A DNA stretch of 28,075 bases from a virus, in the IMG/VR virus record IMGVR_UViG_3300047481_002797, positions 1-28,075 of that record, one strand, 5' to 3'. Positions 22,028-28,075 of this stretch are shown one piece after another; position 1 is the first letter of the stretch; every line of letters starts with the position of its first letter. The notes beneath the pieces are model-generated. The model was not told the origin of the DNA and searched no databases. It saw only the letters and a list, made by a program, of their open reading frames with translations. The position numbers were made by a program, and so were the translations under genes.

Positions 22028-23119
22028 ATGTCAGTAGAAAACCGCACCGTTACCGCGATTGGTGCCCGCCGAGCAGTAATGAAATGCTTTGCTAAAAAAC
22101 GTCCCATGTTCCTGTGGGGTCCTCCCGGAATCGGCAAGAGCGAAGTGGTAGCAGATATCACGGCCGAACTGGGTGGCTTCATGATCGATCTGAGACTGGG
22201 CCAGATGGACCCAACAGACATCCGTGGTATCCCGTTCTACAACAAGGAACTAGGCCGGATGGACTGGGCTCCGCCCATCGATCTGCCCGATGCGGAACTG
22301 GCCGGCCAGTATCCAATCGTGGTACTGTTCATGGATGAGATGAACTCTGCAGCTCCGGCGGTGCAGGCGGCAGCCTATCAGTTGGTGTTAAATCGTCGAA
22401 TCGGCAAGTACCGCTTGCCCGACAATGTGGTGATGATCGCCGCAGGCAATCGCGAATCAGACAAGGGTGTGACATACCGCATGCCTACGCCTTTGGCCAA
22501 TCGTTTCGTGCATGTAGAGATGCGTGCAGATTTTGCCACCTGGCAAGAGTGGGCGGTGCTTAACAACATCCACAAAGACGTGGTGGGTTATCTTTCATTC
22601 GCCAAACAGGACCTCTACGATTTCGACGCCAAGAGCTCTAGCCGTGCGTTTGCCACACCGCGTTCGTGGTGTTTCGTGAGCGAACTGTTAGAAGATGAAG
22701 ATCTCGATGATGCCACTGCCACAGATCTCATCGCCGGTACAGTAGGCGAGGGCCTGGCAGTGAAGTTCCAGGCCCATCGCCGGATCGCAGGTAAGTTACC
22801 TCGGCCCGAAGACATCTTAAGTGGAAAAGAAAAAGAACTGCAAGTCAAAGAAGTATCGGCCATGTACAGCCTGGTGATCAGCCTGTGTTATGAGCTCAAG
22901 GATGCCTTGGAAGTGCGCAAGGTCACAGATAAAGAGTTCCATGCTATGGCGGACAATTTCTTCGGCTACATGATGAAGAACTTCGAGACTGAGCTCGTGG
23001 TGATGGGGGCTCGTATTGCGCTCACAACCTACAACCTGCCGTTCCAACCCACCAAGCTCAAGAACTTCGACGAGTTCCACCAGCGATACGGCAAGTACAT
23101 CCTGCAGGCTAACTCCTAA
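22028..23119 (+). CDS. MoxR-type AAA+ ATPase
   Basis: A 363-residue AAA+ protein. Walker A is GPPGIGKSE (about residues 32-40), Walker B is VVLFMDEMN, sensor I is AAGNRES, and the arginine-bearing segment is [12 protein letters not shown]. MoxR ATPases act as chaperones with a von Willebrand factor A (VWA) partner to mature or activate other proteins; CobS-like relatives occur in T4-like phages. The natural partner here is the metallopeptidase-like/VWA protein at 26160. The C-terminal 130 residues are specific and perhaps contact that partner. Own GGTTGACCA-class promoter. Confidence 0.92.
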   Translation: MSVENRTVTAIGARRAVMKCFAKKRPMFLWGPPGIGKSEVVADITAELGGFMIDLRLGQMDPTDIRGIPFYNKELGRMDWAPPIDLPDAELAGQYPIVVLFMDEMNSAAPAVQAAAYQLVLNRRIGKYRLPDNVVMIAAGNRESDKGVTYRMPTPLANRFVHVEMRADFATWQEWAVLNNIHKDVVGYLSFAKQDLYDFDAKSSSRAFATPRSWCFVSELLEDEDLDDATATDLIAGTVGEGLAVKFQAHRRIAGKLPRPEDILSGKEKELQVKEVSAMYSLVISLCYELKDALEVRKVTDKEFHAMADNFFGYMMKNFETELVVMGARIALTTYNLPFQPTKLKNFDEFHQRYGKYILQANS

Positions 23120-23162
23120 CAAATCAACGGGCGGGATCTATCGCGTGAGCGGACATAGGGCT

Positions 23163-23402
23163 ATGTCAGATCCCGCCCTGCTCACATCAGTTGTCCGGTT
23201 TGAGTTCCGACCATACAGCCATCAAGAAGTGCAAGATCTGTTGAGATCAGTCGCCCTGGATTTTGGTCCGCCGGGTGGTCGGCGACGATGGCAATTTGTC
23301 ACAGCTCAGACTCCTGATACACAAACTAATATCTGGATAATCGACTTTCAGTTCCGCGACACCAACGACGCCATCATGTTCAGCCTTAAATATCAGAAAT
23401 AA
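23163..23402 (+). CDS. Small phage protein, unknown function
   Basis: A 79-residue frame from ATG 23163 ([20 protein letters not shown]), in line after the MoxR gene. It has a beta-alpha-beta look: [38 protein letters not shown], then [14 protein letters not shown], where the last segment resembles an aromatic-rich strand-helix. Its 3' end overlaps the convergent radical SAM gene by 17 nt. Confidence 0.72.
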   Translation: MSDPALLTSVVRFEFRPYSHQEVQDLLRSVALDFGPPGGRRRWQFVTAQTPDTQTNIWIIDFQFRDTNDAIMFSLKYQK

Positions 23403-24522
23403 ACGCTCGCCAAGAGTTATCTCGCAATTGATCTCGCCGCGAAACTTTATCTATAAAAGCCTGCCATAACCTGGGATCATAGGCACTGTTGTGCAGTCTT
23501 TCTAAACAACTTTGCACAAATGTCCTTACATTGGACGACGAAGATCCGTCCAACAAGTATTGGAGATTGGTCAGTGCGATATCTTTTTGCCTGGATGGAA
23601 GATTAGTTAAATGCAAGTAATCAGGTGACGTAAGTGCATCCATGGTCAGAAAAAGTTTTTTGTGGTCGCACCATCTGACTATACCTTCCAAACTAGATAT
23701 GTTGAGGTTTTGTACGACACAATGCACAGTGGCCTTCACATTTGGCAATAACAGCAAACGATCAACATTATCCTGGATCTCAGACCAACATGCAGGATAT
23801 CTCATATATTCTAATAATGGTCCCACGGCATCCAGACTGAACATGATACTTACTAGACCAAATTTGGCAAACACGGTTTTCCATCGTTCATCAAATCGGG
23901 TGCCATTGGTGGTAATATGCAATAACATCAATCTCGCCTTAGATGCTGGAATCTCTTCTAGCACAGCCATTAATTTTTTGTTGACCATTGGTTCTCCACC
24001 TCTGACATTGAGCACTTTCAATTGCTTTATGTCCAAGATGTCTTTGAGGTGTGTATAGCCTAGGTCAGACCATTCTATATCTTTTTGAGTGATTTTATTG
24101 ATTTTCAACTTGACATTCTCGGCGAGAATCGCACTGCTGCTTTTTTCATCGCACATGAGGCATTTCAAGTTGCAGATATTGTCTATATCAATCTCGCAAT
24201 TTTTTATGCCAGCCTGATCGGTATCAACACCCAGAATCTCATATTCCTGTTTGGTGCGTTGTCGTAAACTAGCAAATCCTTGTTTTTCGTGAGACCAACA
24301 TTTGGCACAGCCGGCATGCGGTTGGTCATTTAACATATGATCTTGCACTTCTCGAAGATATCGTGAACTTTGCCATTGTATCAACGAATGCTGATTGATG
24401 TTCATTTTTTCAAACGCAGGAACAGCATGCATACAGCAGGGAGCATATTCACCGCTGGTTTTGACTTGCACGTGATGGAACGGTAATGCACAGAAAAACT
24501 TGTGATTTTTTAAATTTGGCAC
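23386..24522 (-). CDS. Radical SAM protein with N-terminal Cys-rich (twitch/SPASM-like) part
   Basis: About 378 residues. The radical SAM motif CNLKCLMC (CxxxCxxC, near residue 116) follows NCEIDIDNI. An N-terminal Cys-rich part ([22 protein letters not shown], shown here without further residues, then AGCAKCW) probably binds an auxiliary Fe-S cluster. The GGEP motif appears in [11 protein letters not shown]. Such proteins occur in T4-like phages, but the substrate is unknown; relatives modify peptides. The start is set at GTG 24522 after GAAGAA; ATG 24564 is the alternative with a 55-nt overlap. It overlaps the end of the upstream 24510 gene, so both are one operon. Confidence 0.85.
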   Translation of the reverse strand: MPNLKNHKFFCALPFHHVQVKTSGEYAPCCMHAVPAFEKMNINQHSLIQWQSSRYLREVQDHMLNDQPHAGCAKCWSHEKQGFASLRQRTKQEYEILGVDTDQAGIKNCEIDIDNICNLKCLMCDEKSSSAILAENVKLKINKITQKDIEWSDLGYTHLKDILDIKQLKVLNVRGGEPMVNKKLMAVLEEIPASKARLMLLHITTNGTRFDERWKTVFAKFGLVSIMFSLDAVGPLLEYMRYPACWSEIQDNVDRLLLLPNVKATVHCVVQNLNISSLEGIVRWCDHKKLFLTMDALTSPDYLHLTNLPSRQKDIALTNLQYLLDGSSSSNVRTFVQSCLERLHNSAYDPRLWQAFIDKVSRRDQLRDNSWRAFISDI

Positions 24523-25670
24523 AGTAAATTCTTCACAGATTGCAGGTCTGGATGCCGCGGCCATACTCTGTCAATGCGTCCATTGTTCCATAGTCTAAGA
24601 CATTTATCAAAATTGTCTACCAATTCGTCTACGATAATTTCTCGAAATCTACCAAAAAAATGTTTTTGGTTGTGTTGTAATACTTCTTGCATGTCAGCAA
24701 GCATATCGTTCAATTGATCCAAAGACTGGCTGCAAACTTTCTCTATCTGTGCTGAAATCATGTCCATTCTATACGAATCATCATCGACTAGATCGTACGT
24801 TTCATCGATCCATCTATCAAAGGTCTTGAATCCATAGGATTTCAGATATGCCAAATTTCCCGGAGCACCAACCAACACAAAAGGTCTTAAGCACACTATG
24901 GGTTGGAATATTTTTTCAGTGAGATGCAATTTTCTATGATAAAAGATACTTTCATTGACCACGTGTAAAAAACTTTGTTGCCACATCCTGTATTCGTGGA
25001 CTCCAAAATGAGCACTGAGGTCGCCGTTGACATCTTGGCGATCGATCCATCTTCTGGGGCTTGAATCTCGCTCGATCCATGCAGATATTATCTCTTTTTC
25101 TGCGTCAGTGAGATAGGTATTGGTATTTTGTAGTTCATTTAGACAATCCTGGCGATCTCCATGAAAACTGATCATGCCTTGATCAATCACCCCTCTTTGA
25201 TCTAATCTCGCTGCCATAGACATTCGATAAGACCTAGAACCAGTGACTAAATGATTGAGACTGCAAAACTTTTTGATGATAGGAGCACTGGTTTTGATGT
25301 ATCGCGAATCTCTGTACCAATTCATGGCAGCGAAACCATGATAAAAATAATACCAATCCAACAACACATGATCTTTACAGGCTTTTTTCTTGATGTCGGA
25401 AATTTCGCTGTTAGCCAGTATGCGAGGCCATTTGAACTGATTACCCCTTAATCCTTTGATCAATGCTGGATCATCACTTTGATAGATGGGTTCCTGATCA
25501 AAATGAAACAAGACTGCTGAACTGTCATCGGGATGCCACGGCATTTGGTCATATTCACATTTTACCAGTATATTGGTGGTTCCAAATGGATAGTAATATC
25601 TAACTGGCAGGTTGACTGGTTTGAGCAGATTTTCGTATAAAATCCAATAGAAGTTCTCGACAGATATCAT
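24510..25670 (-). CDS. Conserved phage-type protein, unknown function, partner of radical SAM gene
   Basis: About 386 residues from ATG 25670 (MISVENFYWILYENLLKPVN). The frame is open further upstream through the tandem repeat, but that extension is repeat-derived and unlikely to be translated. Segments such as VLFHFDQEPIYQSD, ILANSEISDIKKKACKDH and HEYRMWQQSFLHVVNESIFYHRKLHLTEKIFQPIVC are reminiscent of GT-B-like glycosyltransferases: the end of that stretch, ESIFYHRKLHLTEKIFQPI, resembles the nucleotide-sugar E-x7-E region. I regard a glycosyltransferase assignment as plausible but unproven. It is the first gene of a two-gene operon with the radical SAM enzyme. Confidence 0.75.
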   Translation of the reverse strand: MISVENFYWILYENLLKPVNLPVRYYYPFGTTNILVKCEYDQMPWHPDDSSAVLFHFDQEPIYQSDDPALIKGLRGNQFKWPRILANSEISDIKKKACKDHVLLDWYYFYHGFAAMNWYRDSRYIKTSAPIIKKFCSLNHLVTGSRSYRMSMAARLDQRGVIDQGMISFHGDRQDCLNELQNTNTYLTDAEKEIISAWIERDSSPRRWIDRQDVNGDLSAHFGVHEYRMWQQSFLHVVNESIFYHRKLHLTEKIFQPIVCLRPFVLVGAPGNLAYLKSYGFKTFDRWIDETYDLVDDDSYRMDMISAQIEKVCSQSLDQLNDMLADMQEVLQHNQKHFFGRFREIIVDELVDNFDKCLRLWNNGRIDRVWPRHPDLQSVKNLLCQI

Positions 25671-25692
25671 CTTTGTATGTATACTGCAGTGT

Positions 25693-25750
25693 TTGTGCTG
25701 ACAAAGTTTACACAGATCAAATTGTGCTGACAAAGTTTACACAGATCAAA
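25693..25750. repeat. Perfect 29-bp tandem duplication
   Basis: Units at 25693-25721 and 25722-25750 are identical and adjacent. They lie in the divergent intergenic region between the 24510-25670 gene and the 25724 gene, and the second unit holds the likely GTG start of the latter. 29 is not a multiple of 3, so the two copies are in different frames. Confidence 0.93.
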
Positions 25751-25915
25751 TACGAAATCATCAGACTAGATGGTCGATATACCTATCGAGATTTGTTTGG
25801 CTTCTGCATCAAGTATTCCAACCGCATGGCCGTAGATCACGGACCGTTACAGTTCAACAACGCCCTGGAATGGTTCCGCAATACCTATGGCTGGAGTGCC
25901 GAGCTACGAGATTAA
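25724..25915 (+). CDS. Small phage protein, unknown function
   Basis: A 63-residue frame from GTG 25724: MLTKFTQIKYEIIRLDGRYT, then DLFGFCIKYSNRMAVDHGPLQFN and ALEWFRNTYGWSAELRD. The compact strand-helix-helix pattern with GPLQFNNALEWF looks like a real conserved phage protein. The frame is open to 25673, but the extra part comes from the repeat. No function is known. Confidence 0.7.
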   Translation: MLTKFTQIKYEIIRLDGRYTYRDLFGFCIKYSNRMAVDHGPLQFNNALEWFRNTYGWSAELRD

Positions 25916-25921
25916 AGCAAA

Positions 25922-26122
25922 ATGCAGAAATGGGCCCAGCAGGCCACGGCGTGGATGGTCAGTCGGCAGAGGCAGAAAGCATCTGGTATTTTGGATGATC
26001 TTCCTGCGCACTGCAACCCTCATTGGTCCTGGACCTACGGCTACGATGAGCTCTGGATCTATGTTGCCAGCCAAAAAGAATTGGCTTTTTTCCAGTTGGC
26101 TCACCCGGTTGACCAAAAATAA
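25922..26122 (+). CDS. Small phage protein, unknown function
   Basis: A 66-residue frame, 6 nt after the previous stop: MQKWAQQATAWMVSRQRQKA, then HWSWTYGYDELWIYVASQKE and LAFFQLAHPVDQK. It is Trp-rich. The last codons encode VDQK and simultaneously form the GGTTGACCA -35 box, as in the 6353 gene. Confidence 0.72.
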   Translation: MQKWAQQATAWMVSRQRQKASGILDDLPAHCNPHWSWTYGYDELWIYVASQKELAFFQLAHPVDQK

Positions 26123-26137
26123 CAAATATCGTATAAT
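26109..26137 (+). promoter_or_regulatory. Sigma70-type promoter for VWA gene
   Basis: TTGACC (26109-26114) in GGTTGACCA, a 17-nt spacer and TATAAT (26132-26137), then AGGAGCG before the ATG at 26160. Confidence 0.85.
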
Positions 26138-26159
26138 AATTACAATATAGGAGCGATCT

Positions 26160-27437
26160 ATGACCACAGCAACACAAGATACCGCCAATCGAGACGATGC
26201 CAAACGCTTCGCCAACCTTATTGGGCCAATGGATACCAAACTGGATCGTGAAGTGCGCGAGATGCTGGTCACTGCCCGAGTGGGCATGTTGCTCCGCGCC
26301 AGTTTCTTCGGTAATCTGGCTACCAGGCTCAAATTGATCAACGCCGACGAATGGTGCGCCACAGCGGCTACCGATGGCAGGAACTTCTACTACAACAGCC
26401 GATTCATCAAGATGCTCAAACCCAAAGAGATCGAATTCCTGTTTGGACATGAGGTGCTACATTGCGTGTATGATCACTTCGGCCGCAGAGGTGACCGCGA
26501 TCCGCAGTTATGGAACATAGCCAATGACTTCTGTGTAAACGGTGACCTCAAGAAACATCGAGTGGGCGAGTTCATCACATCTGTGCCTTGCCTGTACGAT
26601 CAAAAATATGAAGGCAAGAGCTCAGAAGAGATCTATGACATCTTGTACGAAAACGCGGAAAAGATCTCCATAGATGACCTTGTGGACCGTATCTTAGATG
26701 AGCACCTGGAGGGGGATGGCGAAGGTGGTGGCTCGGGCAAAAATCAAGGCAATGGCAAAGGTCGACCAAATATCAGTGATGAGGAACGACAAAAGATCCG
26801 CGACGAGATAAAGGAAGCCATGCTTTCAGCGGCCCAGACCTGCGACGCAGGCAATTTGCCAGCAGGTATCAAACGCCTGATCCAGAATCTCACCGAACCC
26901 AAGATGAACTGGCGCGAATTGCTCCGCATGCAGTTAGAATCCACGATCAAGAGCGATTATACTTGGATACGATCGAGCCGCAAAGGTTGGCACCAAGATG
27001 CAGTGATGCCGGGCATGCGGAACACAGATGCCATCGACATCGCTGTCGGCATCGATATGTCTGGTTCGATCACAGATGCCCAGGGCCGAGACTTCCTGGC
27101 CGAAGTACAGGGCATCATGGAGGCGTTTGATTCATATCGCATCCATGTGGTATGCTTCGATACAGAAATCTACAATCCTCGACAGTTTGACAGCGATAAT
27201 CTGGAGGATATCACGGGCTACGAATTGTCCGGTGGTGGTGGCACAGATTTTGAGTGCGTGTTCAACTATCTCAAATCCAACGATATCGAACCCAAACGAC
27301 TGGTCATGTTCACAGACGGATATCCGTTTGGGTCATGGGGTGATGAAAACTTCTGTGATACAGTGTGGATCATCCATGGCAATCCCAATCCAGATCCCCC
27401 GTTTGGCGTGTGGGCCAAGTACGGCGACACTGACTGA
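26160..27437 (+). CDS. Metallopeptidase-like (DUF2201-type) protein with C-terminal VWA domain
   Basis: A 425-residue protein. The N-terminal domain has an HExxH zinc motif in FLFGHEVLHCVYDHFGRR (about residues 98-108), followed by NIANDFCVNGDL, as in putative metallopeptidase DUF2201. A Gly-rich linker lies near residues 185-202. The C-terminal VWA-like domain has the MIDAS sequence DIAVGIDMSGSITDAQ (DxSxS), GGGGTDFECVF and VMFTDGYP. Such proteins work with MoxR/CobS-type ATPases; the partner is the 22028 gene, driven by a promoter of the same class. A clear terminator follows. Confidence 0.9.
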   Translation: MTTATQDTANRDDAKRFANLIGPMDTKLDREVREMLVTARVGMLLRASFFGNLATRLKLINADEWCATAATDGRNFYYNSRFIKMLKPKEIEFLFGHEVLHCVYDHFGRRGDRDPQLWNIANDFCVNGDLKKHRVGEFITSVPCLYDQKYEGKSSEEIYDILYENAEKISIDDLVDRILDEHLEGDGEGGGSGKNQGNGKGRPNISDEERQKIRDEIKEAMLSAAQTCDAGNLPAGIKRLIQNLTEPKMNWRELLRMQLESTIKSDYTWIRSSRKGWHQDAVMPGMRNTDAIDIAVGIDMSGSITDAQGRDFLAEVQGIMEAFDSYRIHVVCFDTEIYNPRQFDSDNLEDITGYELSGGGGTDFECVFNYLKSNDIEPKRLVMFTDGYPFGSWGDENFCDTVWIIHGNPNPDPPFGVWAKYGDTD

Positions 27438-27453
27438 TTTCTCCAGAACCATC

Positions 27454-27489
27454 AAAAACCCTGGGCTTTTCCTAGCACAGGGTTTTTTT
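27454..27489 (+). terminator. Rho-independent terminator after VWA gene
   Basis: AAAAACCCTG (to 27463) pairs with CAGGGTTTTTTT (27478-27489), with a 14-nt loop and T run. Confidence 0.82.
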
Positions 27490-27506
27490 ATGGCGTAAAT
27501 ATCTAC

Positions 27507-27710
27507 ATGGAAAATCAACCCACGCAGTTATCGATCACTGATCTAGCAGTGCTCAAAAATGTCATCGATCTCGCCTGCTCACGCGGCGCGTTCCGTGCAC
27601 CAGAAATGAAGGCCGTGGGCGAAGTATATGACAAACTTTCCACATTCCTAGATACCGTGATCAAACAGGCCGAAGCGGAAATGCAGGGCCAACAAGGAGA
27701 ATCTAAGTGA
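27507..27710 (+). CDS. Small helical phage protein, unknown function
   Basis: A 67-residue, all-helical protein: MENQPTQLSITDLAVLKNVI, then GAFRAPEMKAVGEVYDKL and a Gln/Glu-rich end. A weak late-like GTAAATA lies 5 nt before the ATG. The stop overlaps the next gene start (GTGA). Proteins of this shape are common in T4-like phages; function is unknown. Confidence 0.8.
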   Translation: MENQPTQLSITDLAVLKNVIDLACSRGAFRAPEMKAVGEVYDKLSTFLDTVIKQAEAEMQGQQGESK

Positions 27711-28075
27711 TCAAACATATTGGAAAACACGGCGATCGCAAGGTGGCCATCGTATTCAGAGAGGTGCCGGGCGAAGAACACATGTGCCTGGTGGTGTACC
27801 CAGACGTGCTGCCCGTGGCCATGCACGACGCTATGATGAAAGTAATAGAGTCCGAACCCGGTCAGGCTGCAGAGAATCTAGGTGATGCCTTGTTCCGCAG
27901 CCTGTTCAATGATGGCAGGCCCATGCTACAAACCCTGCACGTGGAGGGCATGATCAAAAAAGTGCAGTGCCGCCAGGTCACTGTGACACCAACGGCCACC
28001 AGCCATGTGAATCTCGACGAGATGAACGGTATCATCCGCAAAATGAAGCTGGGTGAGGACGCAATAAGAGAAATG
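27707..28075 (+). CDS. Conserved phage-type protein, unknown function (partial)
   Basis: A frame starting at GTG 27707 behind AAGGAG and open at the right edge, with 123 codons seen: MIKHIGKHGDRKVAIVFREV, then EEHMCLVVYPDVLPVAMHDAMM and LGDALFRSLFNDGRPML. The pattern resembles a widespread small T4-like cyanophage/pelagiphage protein of unknown role. It is translationally coupled to the 27507 gene. The C-terminus lies outside the window. Confidence 0.8.
   Translation, partial: MIKHIGKHGDRKVAIVFREVPGEEHMCLVVYPDVLPVAMHDAMMKVIESEPGQAAENLGDALFRSLFNDGRPMLQTLHVEGMIKKVQCRQVTVTPTATSHVNLDEMNGIIRKMKLGEDAIREM

Overview
This window is best read as part of a large T4-like (myovirus) phage genome, probably infecting a Gram-negative, beta-proteobacterium-like aquatic host. 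No virion or replication gene lies in the window, so this is inference. The grounds are: (i) T4-type late promoter motifs (TATAAATA or CATAAATA) in front of several genes; (ii) tightly packed genes with ATGA, TGATG and GTGA overlaps; (iii) a cluster of about a dozen tRNA genes interrupted by an HNH homing endonuclease, plus a GIY-YIG endonuclease; and (iv) many small proteins of unknown function. Several genes look host-derived: GroES/GroEL, AhpC/AhpD, an omega-like RNA polymerase subunit, a Bug-type periplasmic binding protein and lipid/glycan enzymes. The host guess rests mainly on the Bug protein and the style of GroES.

Layout. 1-1988 (minus strand): a translationally coupled envelope operon with an LpxH-like phosphoesterase, a small protein, a PAP2 phosphatase and a GT4 mannosyltransferase-like protein cut by the window edge. 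2047-4265: tRNA(CAT), an unknown protein and an amidinotransferase. 4285-7959: late-type promoter, groES-groEL, terminator, then a promoter and three phage proteins of unknown function. 7982-8687: GIY-YIG endonuclease. 8688-10149: a GC-rich structured non-coding stretch, then ahpC-ahpD behind a sigma70-type promoter. 10145-10562: a circularly permuted two-piece tmRNA with a 39-codon gene between its two pieces. 10957-12909: a highly folded RNA region, a tRNA-like 3' end and an 11-gene tRNA cluster split by an HNH gene. 12917-13564: rpoZ-like gene, another folded RNA region and a 73-nt element that recurs exactly at 15681. 13593-15666: 2OG-Fe(II) oxygenase, small protein and PP-loop ATPase, all lying between the two 73-nt copies. 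15772-17205: small basic protein, HAD 5'-nucleotidase, metallophosphoesterase, small protein. 17207-17505: a second permuted tmRNA. 17528-21694: unknown protein, two more 2OG-oxygenase-like proteins, Bug protein and a second PP-loop protein. 21738-27437: a MoxR-type AAA+ ATPase and a metallopeptidase-like/VWA protein separated by a radical SAM gene, its partner and small genes. 27507-28075: two more phage proteins, the last cut by the edge.

The main discovery candidate is the pair of complete, permuted tmRNA genes with different tag peptides (ANDSVYALAA and ANDEVYTLAA). In each, the acceptor piece comes first, the acceptor stems are fully complementary, and a second inter-piece helix shows compensatory changes between the two genes. 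With the tRNA cluster, GroESL and the omega-like subunit, this suggests a phage that brings its own tools for translation rescue, protein folding and possibly transcription. The other signals are a 73-nt structured element present twice, three separate structured non-coding regions, and a set of enzymes (amidinotransferase, PP-loop, 2OG-oxygenase, radical SAM) that could make or modify a small molecule, peptide or nucleobase.
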